Origin: Terrabacter aerolatus | GTDB lineage: Bacteria > Actinomycetota > Actinomycetes > Actinomycetales > Dermatophilaceae | Assembly (NCBI RefSeq): GCF_007991735.1 | Contig: NZ_BJYX01000004.1 | Location: 169,122 to 233,121 of the forward strand | Direction: 5' to 3' | DNA length: 64,000 nucleotides | Shown here: positions 33,975 through 42,303 of the stretch, one piece after another | Layout of the letters: each line of letters opens with the position of its first letter | Numbering within the stretch: the stretch's first letter is position 1 | Notes under the pieces: generated by a model | What the model was told of the DNA's origin: nothing | Database searches by the model: none | The model's input: only the letters and a program-made list of their open reading frames with translations | Program-made: the position numbers and the translations under genes

Positions 33975-35569
33975 CTGTTCCTCCAGGGAAGGTGGATCTT
34001 GTGGTGCCACAGGGCTGCCCGGGCGGCGTTGGCTCCGCAGGCCCCGTGCACCCCGCCGCCGGGGTGGGCCGAGGCCGAGGCGAGGTAGAGAGCCTTGACC
34101 GGCGTCTCCGGCCTACCCGAGCCCGCCACGGGCCGGAACACGAGCTGCTGGTGCAGACCGGCCGTCCCGCCGTTGAGGGCCCCGCCGACGAGGTTGCCGT
34201 CACGGGCCTCGAGCTCGCGCGGGCCGAGTACGCGACGAGCCGTGATGCGGTTGCGGAAGCCGGGTGCTCGGCCCTCGATGCGTCGCTCCATGCGCTCGGC
34301 CATCTCCTCGAGGTCGGAGGCGTCCCAGGTGCCGCGGATCTCCCCGGGGCCGGAACGCTGCGCTCCGGCATCGCCCCGAACCCGTTGCGGCACATGGGCA
34401 TACGCCCACAGTGCCTCGTGACCGGGGGGCACACGCGTGGGGTCCGCGACGCCCATCTGCCCCACGAGGAGGAACGGGTGCTCGGGGACGAGGCCCGCCG
34501 CCACCTGGCCACCCGACAGGCTCAGTCCGTCGAGGGAGTCGGCGATGTGCACCGTGCCCGGTGACCGCTCCGGCGCGCCCTCCCACGGGACGGGCCCGTC
34601 GAGAGCCCAGTCGACCTTGACCGTGGAGGGGTCCCACTCGAACCGCGCCATGCGTCGGCGCAGCCGCGTGGGCAGCTCGTCCCACGACACGAGCCCGCCG
34701 TAGAGCGCGGGCGCCGACACGTCGGCCAGCACGGCTCGGCGGCCGGTCAGCTCTCGGGACGCCGTGCGCACCGCGACCGCGCGGCCGTCGTGCACGCGTA
34801 TGCCCTCGGCGCGTTCCCCCACACACAGCTCGCCCCCGCGCGACCGGAGGCGGCGGACGAGTGCGGCCGTGAGCTCGCCGGCCCCGCCGCGAGGCACCGG
34901 GAAGCCGACGGTCTGGCCCAGCAGGGCGAGCAGCAGTCCCATGGCGGCGGACCCGGGCGCCTCGAGACCGATGTCGCCGTGGGCCGCGTTCCCGGCCACG
35001 AGCAGCCGGGCCGCATCGCCGCGGAACAGCCGCTCCGTCAGGCTGCGGGCCGGCATGAGCATCTGTCGCACCAGCTCGAGGCCACCGGGTCGGGCCACTC
35101 GGAGACCGAACCCGGCACCGCCACGGACGGGCGGGAAGGGAGTGAGCAGGCAGCGCAGCAGGTCGTCGCCGACCCGGTCCCATGTGTCGCAGAGGGCGAG
35201 CCAGGCGGCGCCGTCGCCGGGCGCCTGCTCGTCGAGTGCTGCGGCCGTGACGGAGCGGTCGCGGTGCAGCACACCCCACCGTCCGTCGGCGAAGGAGTGC
35301 CCGAGCACCGACGGCGCCTGGACCCACTCGAGGCCGTGCTCCTCCAGCTGCAGGCCGCGAATGGTCGGCGACCCGGCAGCGAGCGGGTAGAAGGAGCTGA
35401 AGGTGTCATGGACGAACCCCGGCGCCACCGCGTCGTCGCTGCGGACGGCCCCGCCCGGAGTGTCCTGCTCCTCGAGCACGACCACGGACCAGCCGGCGTC
35501 AGCGAGGAGGTTCGCGGCCACGAGCCCGTTGGGTCCGCTGCCGATGACCACGGCGTCCGTCGTCGTCAC
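33971..35569 (-). CDS. Phytoene-desaturase-like FAD-dependent oxidoreductase
   Basis: A 532-aa NAD(P)/FAD-binding protein. The N-terminal dinucleotide fold is DAVVIGSGPNGLVAANLLADAGWSVVVLEEQDTPGGA, and the C-terminal FAD motif is ALYLASASAHPGGGVHGACGANAARAAL. This belongs to the CrtI-like/retinol-saturase-like group, but no other carotenoid gene is near, so pathway assignment is not possible. The GTG at 35569 follows GAGGA; the upstream in-frame extension lacks a fold. Confidence 0.82.
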   Translation of the reverse strand: MTTTDAVVIGSGPNGLVAANLLADAGWSVVVLEEQDTPGGAVRSDDAVAPGFVHDTFSSFYPLAAGSPTIRGLQLEEHGLEWVQAPSVLGHSFADGRWGVLHRDRSVTAAALDEQAPGDGAAWLALCDTWDRVGDDLLRCLLTPFPPVRGGAGFGLRVARPGGLELVRQMLMPARSLTERLFRGDAARLLVAGNAAHGDIGLEAPGSAAMGLLLALLGQTVGFPVPRGGAGELTAALVRRLRSRGGELCVGERAEGIRVHDGRAVAVRTASRELTGRRAVLADVSAPALYGGLVSWDELPTRLRRRMARFEWDPSTVKVDWALDGPVPWEGAPERSPGTVHIADSLDGLSLSGGQVAAGLVPEHPFLLVGQMGVADPTRVPPGHEALWAYAHVPQRVRGDAGAQRSGPGEIRGTWDASDLEEMAERMERRIEGRAPGFRNRITARRVLGPRELEARDGNLVGGALNGGTAGLHQQLVFRPVAGSGRPETPVKALYLASASAHPGGGVHGACGANAARAALWHHKIHLPWRNR

Positions 35570-35736
35570 GATGTCCTCTCGTCCGGTGGTCGTGCCGTAC
35601 CCGCTGCCCACCCGGGTCAACCCGGCCCACCGTCAGGCCCCTCGCGGGGCGGGCCCCCAGACGGGTTCGTGCCGTCCGGGGGCCCGCTGGGCGAGTTGCT
35701 GTGTGCAAGAACTGTCTTCCGCGGTTCACCTCTCTC

Positions 35737-36030
35737 TCACGCGAGGGACGTTCGTCGGGCCGGGCGCGGGGGCGAGCGCTGCCGCCGGGGAGTTCTCGAC
35801 GCCAGCCACCGAGGACGAGGTGCCGGCCGAGGGCCTTCCACCGGCTGCTCGACGTGAGAATCCCCGGCACCGTCGGGTCGGGGCGGAGCCGGCGACGGCG
35901 GCCAGCTCGCGGAGATGATCGCCTCGAACTCCGCGGCGAGCAGGTCCTCGTCGGCGCAGACGATCTCGACGAACCGGGTGCTGACGTCGTCGGTCGGCAG
36001 CGGGCCCGCGAGACCGGTCTCGGTCACCAT
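35737..36030 (-). CDS. Small acidic-N-terminus protein downstream of hsp20
   Basis: A 97-aa hypothetical. The first half (TDDVSTRFVEIVCADEDLLAAEFEAIISASWP) reads as a well-formed acidic domain of a type I recall as common in actinobacteria. The second half is Pro/Arg-rich and may be a natural tail or a frame slip. It begins 10 bp after the hsp20 stop, so it is probably cotranscribed. Function unknown. Confidence 0.6.
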   Translation of the reverse strand: MVTETGLAGPLPTDDVSTRFVEIVCADEDLLAAEFEAIISASWPPSPAPPRPDGAGDSHVEQPVEGPRPAPRPRWLASRTPRRQRSPPRPARRTSLA

Positions 36031-36040
36031 GATCCCGCCG

Positions 36041-36481
36041 TCAGCCGGTGATGGCCTGACGCTCGTCGCGATGGGAGACCGTGATCTTGCGCGGCTTCGC
36101 CTTCTCCGCCACGGGGATCGACAGGGACAGCACGCCGGCGTCGTAGCTGGCACGGATGCGTTCGGTGTCGAGGCTGTCGCCGAGGACGAGCTGTCGGCTG
36201 AAGACGCCCCGCGGCCGCTCGGCTGCGACGAGGTCGGCGTCGCTCGCCCTCGTCGGGCGCTCGGCCCGGACGGTCACGACGTTCCGCTCCACGTCGAGGT
36301 CGATCGAGGCCGGGTCGACGCCCGGAAGGTCGAGCTCGACGTGGAAGGTGTCCCCGTCACGCCAGGCATCCATCGGCATCGCCGACGGACGGGCGAGGGT
36401 ACCGGCGGCTCCGAGGGCCAGCTGGGTCATCCGGTCGAGGTCACGGAAGGACTCACGGATCGGGTCGGTGCGCATCAGCAT
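36041..36481 (-). CDS. Hsp20/alpha-crystallin small heat shock protein
   Basis: A 146-aa holdase chaperone that binds unfolding proteins as an oligomer. The alpha-crystallin domain runs from [38 protein letters not shown] to [18 protein letters not shown]. The start is ATG 36481, six bases after an excellent GGAGGTGA. A sigma-70-like promoter with 17-bp spacing lies upstream. It is divergent from a MerR/HspR-like gene that probably controls it. Confidence 0.92.
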   Translation of the reverse strand: MLMRTDPIRESFRDLDRMTQLALGAAGTLARPSAMPMDAWRDGDTFHVELDLPGVDPASIDLDVERNVVTVRAERPTRASDADLVAAERPRGVFSRQLVLGDSLDTERIRASYDAGVLSLSIPVAEKAKPRKITVSHRDERQAITG

Positions 36482-36563
36482 CGTCTTCACCTCCAACGTG
36501 TCTGGTGATGCTCCACGGTGACCACGGTCGCGGGTTGCGATCTGTGGCATGCGCTGTAGATTT

Positions 36564-36592
36564 TTTGTAGCACTCACGAGATGGTGATGCAA
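36564..36592 (-). promoter_or_regulatory. hsp20 promoter
   Basis: Minus-strand -35 TTGCAT (36592-36587), 17-bp spacer, -10 TACAAA (36569-36564). It overlaps two TGTAG copies 11 bp apart (36555-36559 and 36566-36570), within the only T-rich run of the region. Confidence 0.65.
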
Positions 36593-36627
36593 GAGGTCAG
36601 GACGAGTCGGAGAGGAGGCCGGTGCCC

Positions 36628-36963
36628 ATGTCACGCGAGCCCGTCCCCGACGACGACCGAGGCGTCTACGGCATCAGCGTGGCCGCCGAGCTCGTCGGCC
36701 TCGAGGCGCCGAGCCTGCGCCTCTACGAGGCGCGTGGGCTGCTGACGCCCGAGCGCACCGACGGCGGCACCCGGCGTTACAGCGCCAACGACCTCGCGCG
36801 GCTGCGCCGCATCACCGCGCTCATGGACAGCGGCGTCAACCTCACGGGCGTCGGCATGCTGCTCGAGCTGCAGGACGAGAACCAGCGGCTGCGACAGGAG
36901 ATGGTCGGCCTGCGCCGGCCCGCGTCACCGGGTGCCGACCCCACGCCTGCACCGTCCGGGTAG
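36628..36963 (+). CDS. MerR-family regulator (HspR-like)
   Basis: A 111-aa regulator with the MerR helix-turn-helix [49 protein letters not shown], in HspR style, and a short coiled coil. GAGGAGG is better spaced for ATG 36628 than for the GTG at 36622. Divergent from hsp20, it is the likely repressor of that promoter, as HspR is for other actinobacterial heat-shock genes. I did not find a perfect HAIR inverted repeat, so its operator is uncertain. Confidence 0.85.
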   Translation: MSREPVPDDDRGVYGISVAAELVGLEAPSLRLYEARGLLTPERTDGGTRRYSANDLARLRRITALMDSGVNLTGVGMLLELQDENQRLRQEMVGLRRPASPGADPTPAPSG

Positions 36964-37108
36964 CCGTCCGTTCCGGCCGTCGGGTGAGGGGTCGTATGCC
37001 GTGGCGCCCCCGCCGAGATCGCCGCACGAAACCCGGGCGGCCGCCTCCACGGCGACCTACGCTCGGACTGTCCAGAGCCGCACCCTGATGATCGGCAGGT
37101 CGAGCCCC

Positions 37109-38572
37109 ATGCGTCACCGCACCGCGCCCTTCGTCGTCGCGTCCCTCCTGGCTGCCCTCGGGGCCGGAACGCTCGTCGTCTCCGCCGCCCCTCCCGTCCC
37201 CGAGACCGCCCGGGTGACCGACGCCGCCGCTGGCATCGTGCCCGTTGCGCTCGCCCTGACGTCGGCCGGGCAGGCCCAGGCCACCTACGACCGTCTGACG
37301 ACGGCGCAGCGCATCGGACAGCTCTTCATGGTCGGCGGCAACGTGACCGGACTGGGGTCCGCCACGACGACGGCCGTCAGCACCTACCACGTGGGCAACC
37401 TCATCCTCACCGGTCGCACCACCACGGGCGCGGCCCCGGTGCGCTACCTGACCGGTCGCGCCGACACCCTGGCCACGACGACGGCGACCGGCGGCGTGCC
37501 GCTGTTCATCGCGTCCGACCAGGAGGGCGGCTACGTGCAGGTGCTCCAGGGACCGGGCTTCTCGCGGATGCCCACGGCCCTCACCCAGGGTGGCTGGGCG
37601 GACACGACGCTCACGGCATACGCCAGGACGTGGGGCACCCAGGTGATGCGCTCCGGCGTCGACGTCGACCTCGCCCCGGTCATGGACACCGTCACGCAGA
37701 GCTTCGCCAGCCGCAACCAGCCCATCGGCTACTACCAACGCGAGTACGGCTACACCCCCGCGGTCGTCGCCGACAAGGGCACGACGTTCCTCAAGGGCAT
37801 GCAGGCGTCGGGACTCGCGATGACCGCCAAGCACTTCCCGGGGCTCGGTCGCGTCACCGGCAACACGGACACGACCGCCGGCGTCACCGACACCGTCACG
37901 ACGCGTACGTCGCCCGACATCGCGCCGTTCCGGGCCGCGGTCGCGGCAGGCGCCCACGTGCTCATGGTGTCGTCCGCCTACTACTCCCGGATCGACGCGT
38001 CCCACCCGGCCGTCTTCTCCCCCACCGTGATCCGGGGCATGATCCGCGGGGACCTCGGCTTCACCGGCGTCGTCGTCAGCGACGACATCGGCAACGCCAA
38101 GCAGGTGGCTGCCTGGTCACCCGGGTCACGAGCCGTCCAGTTCATCGGCGCCGGCGGGGACGTCGTGCTGACCGTCAACCCGTCGGTCATCCCGGCGATG
38201 GTCGGCGCGGTGACCGCCCGGGCTGCCTCCGACAGCGTCTTCCGCAGCCGGGTCCAGGCCGCCGTGCTCCGCGTGCTCACCGTCAAGGCGCAGTACGGGC
38301 TCCTTGCACAGCGACTGCCGGTCACCGGGTACCTCGGCAGCCTGACGAAGACCGCCCTCCAGCGCTGGCTCGGCATCGCCCAGACCGGCGTCCTCGACAG
38401 CGCGACCATCCGTGCCCTGCAGGCCCGGACCGGGGCCCCTGTCACCGGCACGTGGGGCGCACGGTCGGTGGCGGCGCTCCAGAGCTATCTCGGCCTCTAC
38501 CTCGACGGGGCCACGTCGTGGAACTCCCGTACGGTCGCGGGGCTGCAGCGCTACCTCGACACCCAGCTCTGA
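37109..38572 (+). CDS. Secreted GH3 beta-N-acetylhexosaminidase (LpqI-like) with C-terminal peptidoglycan-binding repeats
   Basis: A 487-aa exported glycoside hydrolase family 3 protein. A signal peptide (PFVVASLLAALGAGTLVVSAA) precedes the GH3 barrel: LFIASDQEGGYVQVL, MTAKHFPGLGRVTGNTDTT and nucleophile region GVVVSDDIGNAKQV. The Gram-negative NagZ loop KHFPGHG...DSH with its acid/base His is replaced by PGLG...TDTT, as I recall for mycobacterial LpqI. The last about 85 residues form two PG_binding_1-like repeats (GYLGSLTKTALQRWLGI; VTGTWGARSVAALQSYLGL). It should trim muropeptides at the wall. The start could also be ATG 37088. Confidence 0.83.
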   Translation: MRHRTAPFVVASLLAALGAGTLVVSAAPPVPETARVTDAAAGIVPVALALTSAGQAQATYDRLTTAQRIGQLFMVGGNVTGLGSATTTAVSTYHVGNLILTGRTTTGAAPVRYLTGRADTLATTTATGGVPLFIASDQEGGYVQVLQGPGFSRMPTALTQGGWADTTLTAYARTWGTQVMRSGVDVDLAPVMDTVTQSFASRNQPIGYYQREYGYTPAVVADKGTTFLKGMQASGLAMTAKHFPGLGRVTGNTDTTAGVTDTVTTRTSPDIAPFRAAVAAGAHVLMVSSAYYSRIDASHPAVFSPTVIRGMIRGDLGFTGVVVSDDIGNAKQVAAWSPGSRAVQFIGAGGDVVLTVNPSVIPAMVGAVTARAASDSVFRSRVQAAVLRVLTVKAQYGLLAQRLPVTGYLGSLTKTALQRWLGIAQTGVLDSATIRALQARTGAPVTGTWGARSVAALQSYLGLYLDGATSWNSRTVAGLQRYLDTQL

Positions 38573-38676
38573 GCGCGACGACGCACAGCACCACCACGAG
38601 GGCACCGACGGCGGCGTGGTTCACGGCTCCATCATTTACTGGGTGGTGCTCGCGATCCGCCGGCGACCGAGGAGGA

Positions 38677-41487
38677 TCAGTCGCGTCGACTCCTGTCGAG
38701 CAGCTGGGCCAGGTGCAGGCTCGGACGGTCGCGCAGGTCGGCGACCTGGGTGCGGCAGGAGAAGCCGTCGGCGAGCACGACCGCGTCGGGTCCGGCGTCG
38801 AGCGCGGGCAGCAGGTTCTGCCCCGCCACGGCGAGCGAGACGTCGTAGTGGCCGATCTCGACACCGAAGTTGCCGGCGAGACCGCAGCACCCGGCCAGCG
38901 TCCGGACCTCTGCGCCCGTGCCGGCGATCAGGTCCGCGTCGGTCTTCCAGCCGAGGACGGCGTGGTGGTGACAGTGGGGCTGGGCGATGACGGTCGTCCC
39001 GGTCAGGTCCGGGGCGGTCCAGCCCGGCGTCTCGGCGAGCAGCTCGGCCAGGGTGCGCACCTGCGACGCGACGAGAGCGGCGTCCTCGTCGCCGGGGAGC
39101 AGCTCGTGGACGTCGGAGCGCAGCACCGCGGTGCACGACGGCTCGATCCCGACGATCGGGACACCCTCCCGGGCGTCGGCAGCCAGCGCCGACACGGTCC
39201 GGCGCAGGATGCTCCTCGCCGAGTCCAGCTGGCCCGTCGTGATTAACGTCAGACCACAGCAGACCGAGCCGCTCGGCAGGCGGGGCTCGTAGCCGGCGTC
39301 GCGCAGCACGCGCACCATCGCCTCCGCGACCTCGGGAGAGAAGGCGTCGGTGAACGAGTCGGCGAAAAGCACCACGGGTTTGAGGTCCGAGGTCGCCGGC
39401 GTGAAGGTCCGCCGGAAGGGCCGTCGGGCGAACGCCGGGATCGAACGGCGGCGGTCGACGCCGGCGAGCCACAACGCCGCCGGGCCGACGAACGGCAGCG
39501 TCAGCATGCGGTTCGCCACGGCGGGCACCCGTCCGCCGAGCCGGGCCCACAGCGGGAGCCTGCCGAGCGAGTAGTGCGAGCGCGGCCGGACCCTGCCGCG
39601 GTAGGTCTGGTGGAGCACCTCGGACTTGTAGGTGGCCATGTCGATGCCCGTCGGGCAGTCGGACGCGCACCCCTTGCACGAGAGGCAGAGATCCATCGCG
39701 TCGTGGACCGACGGGTGCGACCAGGGGAGGTCTCCGCGGACGACGTCCTGGAGCACCCGGGCACGCCCGCGGGTGGAGTCCTGCTCCTCCCGGGTCGCGA
39801 GGTACGAGGGGCACATGACGCCGCCGGCCGCCGAGTTGTCCGCTCGGCACTTGCCCACACCGGTGCAGCGGTGCACGGCCTGGGCGAGGTTCCCGTGGTC
39901 GTGGGGGTAGGCCATCGCGAGGTCGAGCACCGGGAAGTGCGCGGCCGGGCGCACGTCCGCATCGAAGGGATCGGGGTCCACGAGCACGCCGGGGTTGAGC
40001 AGGTTGTCCGGGTCGAAGGCGTGCTTGATCCCGCCGAACATGGCGAGGGCGTCGGCGGAGTACATGTGCGGCAGCAGCTCGGACCGGGCGCGACCGTCGC
40101 CGTGCTCACCGGAGAGCGAACCGCCGAATCCCCCTACCAGGCGGGCGGATTCGGTGAGGAAGTCGCGCATGATCCGCGTGCCGTCGGGTCGGTCCAGGGG
40201 CAGGTCGAGCCGGACGTGCATGCAGCCGTCACCGAAGTGCCCGAACGGTGCGGAGGTCATGCCGTAGGAGCCGACGAGCTCGTCGAAGGCTGCGAGGTAC
40301 TCGCCCAGTCGAGCGGGCGGCACGGCGGCGTCCTCCCACCCGGGCCAGGCCGGCTTGCCCGACGGGGCCCGACCGGCGAGGCCGGCTCCGTCCTCACGGA
40401 TCCGCCACAGTCGTGCCTGCACGATGGGGTCCTCGACGACGACCGAGTCGTCGGCGATTCCTTCTGCCGCAAGGCGTCTGGCCCGTTCCGTGACCTCCCC
40501 GAGGTCGTCACCGGCGAACTCGACGAAGAGCCATGCCCTCCCTCGCGGCAGCGGCGGGATCGCGTCCGGCCCCCGGCGCACACGGAGCACGTCGATGAGC
40601 CGGGAGTCGAGGCCCTCGCACGACGTCGGCCCGTGGGCGACGACCGACGGCGCTGCCCGGCCGGCCGCCACGATGTCGGCGAAACCGAGGACGACGACGA
40701 CCCGGACGGAGGCGTCGACGACGAGCTTCACGGTCGCGCGGGTGATGACCCCGAGGGTGCCCTCGGACCCCACGAGCGCCTGGGTGAGGTCGAAGCGTTC
40801 CGGCAGCAGGTGGTGCGCGGCGTAGCCGGAGACCTGGCGACCGAAGCGGTCGAACTCGGTCCGGGCCGTCGAGAGGTGGCGTGACATGACGGCGCGCACG
40901 CCCGCGAGCACGTCATCGGCGCCCGCGGCACACGGCATACCCCCCTCGTCGTAGCCGGTGCTGAGCGAGTGGCCGGCTGCCGTGAGCAGCTCGAGCCCGG
41001 CGACGTTGTCGGAGGTACGGCCGTACGCGAGCGAGCGGGAGCCGCACGCGTTGTTGCCGATCATCCCCCCGATCGTGCACCGCGGGTGCGTCGACGGATC
41101 GGGACCGAAGCGTATGCCGTGGGGCGCGGCCGCTCTCTGCAGCACCGCGTGGACGGCGCCGGGCTCGACGACGGCGGTGCGCGACTCGGGGTCGACGGAG
41201 AGCACCCGTCCCATGTGGCGGGAGAAGTCGAGCACGATGCCGCGACCGACGGCGTTGCCGGCCACCGACGTCCCCGCCCCGCGGGAGGTGACCGGGACAC
41301 CCGTCTCGCGGGCGACGGCCAGGGTCGCGGCGACGTCGTCGGCGTCGCGCGGCCGGACCACGGCCAGCGGGGGGATGCGGTAGAGCGAGGCGTCGGAGGC
41401 GTACATCGCACGGGTGCCGGCATCGGCGCGGACCTCGAGCCCGGCGCGCTCGAGCGCGGGCACCACCGCTGAGGAGACCTCGACCAT
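38677..41487 (-). CDS. FAD-linked / Fe-S dehydrogenase (YdiJ-like, candidate D-2-hydroxyacid or D-2-hydroxyglutarate dehydrogenase)
   Basis: A 936-aa fusion. The N-terminal FAD_binding_4 domain has VVRPRDADDVAATLAVARE, SRGAGTSVAGNAVG and IGGMIGNNACGSRS. An FAD-linked oxidase C-domain ends in SGEHGDGRARSELLP. A two-cluster ferredoxin segment (CTGVGKC, CLSCKGCASDCPTG) leads to a GlpC-like CCG domain (GSVCCGLTL, LAGCCGLAGNFG). This is the YdiJ arrangement, for which D-2-hydroxyglutarate dehydrogenase activity has been described. Three in-frame ATGs (41505, 41496, 41487) lie within a palindrome; the innermost is used here. Divergent from the GntR gene. Confidence 0.85.
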   Translation of the reverse strand: MVEVSSAVVPALERAGLEVRADAGTRAMYASDASLYRIPPLAVVRPRDADDVAATLAVARETGVPVTSRGAGTSVAGNAVGRGIVLDFSRHMGRVLSVDPESRTAVVEPGAVHAVLQRAAAPHGIRFGPDPSTHPRCTIGGMIGNNACGSRSLAYGRTSDNVAGLELLTAAGHSLSTGYDEGGMPCAAGADDVLAGVRAVMSRHLSTARTEFDRFGRQVSGYAAHHLLPERFDLTQALVGSEGTLGVITRATVKLVVDASVRVVVVLGFADIVAAGRAAPSVVAHGPTSCEGLDSRLIDVLRVRRGPDAIPPLPRGRAWLFVEFAGDDLGEVTERARRLAAEGIADDSVVVEDPIVQARLWRIREDGAGLAGRAPSGKPAWPGWEDAAVPPARLGEYLAAFDELVGSYGMTSAPFGHFGDGCMHVRLDLPLDRPDGTRIMRDFLTESARLVGGFGGSLSGEHGDGRARSELLPHMYSADALAMFGGIKHAFDPDNLLNPGVLVDPDPFDADVRPAAHFPVLDLAMAYPHDHGNLAQAVHRCTGVGKCRADNSAAGGVMCPSYLATREEQDSTRGRARVLQDVVRGDLPWSHPSVHDAMDLCLSCKGCASDCPTGIDMATYKSEVLHQTYRGRVRPRSHYSLGRLPLWARLGGRVPAVANRMLTLPFVGPAALWLAGVDRRRSIPAFARRPFRRTFTPATSDLKPVVLFADSFTDAFSPEVAEAMVRVLRDAGYEPRLPSGSVCCGLTLITTGQLDSARSILRRTVSALAADAREGVPIVGIEPSCTAVLRSDVHELLPGDEDAALVASQVRTLAELLAETPGWTAPDLTGTTVIAQPHCHHHAVLGWKTDADLIAGTGAEVRTLAGCCGLAGNFGVEIGHYDVSLAVAGQNLLPALDAGPDAVVLADGFSCRTQVADLRDRPSLHLAQLLDRSRRD

Positions 41488-41509
41488 GGGTAACATGTTA
41501 CTCATGGTC
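41482..41509. promoter_or_regulatory. 28-bp palindromic operator containing the start codons of both divergent genes
   Basis: 13 of 14 base pairs are symmetric around 41495/41496, with a perfect core GTAACATGTTAC. The palindrome places three ATGs on each strand in frame with each divergent gene: 41486, 41495 and 41504 on plus; 41505, 41496 and 41487 on minus. It is the obvious binding site for the FCD-type GntR regulator encoded here. Confidence 0.85.
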
Positions 41510-42220
41510 CGGCTGTCGCTCCCCCACGGCGCACCCTCGCTCGCCGACGCCGTCGTCGAGGCGGTCCGGGCCGGGGTCACGGCCGGCGAGCTGCTCCCTG
41601 GTGAGACCTACTCCGTCTACCAGCTGGCGGAGCTGCTCGAGGTCTCGCGGAGCCCCGTGCGTGAGGCCCTGCTGCGCCTCGCCGAGGCCGGGCTCGTGCA
41701 GATCGACCGCAACCGCGGCTTCCGGGTCGTCCTGCCCCAGGCCCACGACATCGAGGAGATCTTCGACATCCGACTCGCCCTCGAACCGGCCGCGGCCCGG
41801 CGCGCTGCCGAGCAGGCCACCGACGACGAGCACGCGGCCATCCGTGCCGCGTTCGAGGCCCTGAGCGCGTCGATCGGTGACGAGGACCGGTTCTGGCGCG
41901 CCGACCAGCATCTGCACGACCGTCTCGTGCGGGCCGGCGGCAACCACCGAGCGGCTGCGATCATCGAGCGGCTCCGCGCCACCACTGCTCTCCTCGGCCC
42001 GCCGACCACGACCGCCGGACGCACCCTGGCCGAGATCCGTGACGAGCACGAGCCGATCGTCTCCGCGGTCCTGGGGCGCCGGGGCGACGACGCGGAGAGC
42101 GCGATGCGTGACCACCTCCAGCACACCGGAGGCCTTCTCGCGCAGGTCCTCCAAGGGCCTTCCTCCGACCCACCCGGCGTCTCACAGAGCGCCCACCGAC
42201 ACGCCGCGGCCGCCGGATGA
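41486..42220 (+). CDS. GntR-family regulator, FCD domain
   Basis: A 244-aa repressor-type protein. The winged helix is PSLADAVVEAVRAGVTAGELLPGETYSVYQLAELLEVSRSPVREALLRLAEAGL, followed by an all-helical FCD ligand domain (EIFDIRLALEPAAARRAAEQ; WRADQHLHDRLVRAGGN with a metal-type His). GAGGAG lies 9 bp before ATG 41486, the preferred start; 41504 is the alternative. It almost certainly binds the palindrome that contains its own start, so it is autoregulated and controls the divergent dehydrogenase. The ligand is probably a 2-hydroxyacid such as D-2-hydroxyglutarate. Confidence 0.87.
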   Translation: MGNMLLMVRLSLPHGAPSLADAVVEAVRAGVTAGELLPGETYSVYQLAELLEVSRSPVREALLRLAEAGLVQIDRNRGFRVVLPQAHDIEEIFDIRLALEPAAARRAAEQATDDEHAAIRAAFEALSASIGDEDRFWRADQHLHDRLVRAGGNHRAAAIIERLRATTALLGPPTTTAGRTLAEIRDEHEPIVSAVLGRRGDDAESAMRDHLQHTGGLLAQVLQGPSSDPPGVSQSAHRHAAAAG

Positions 42221-42303
42221 GGCAGCCTGATGGGCGACACGACCACGATCCCGCCCCTGACGGCGGGTCGAGCCACGATCACGACGACGAGGAGAAGACA
42301 CGC

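Noticed and set aside
38587..38653. Inverted AGCACCACC/GGTGGTGCT between the GH3 and dehydrogenase genes
   Set aside because: The loop is about 45 nt; too long to call a terminator with confidence.
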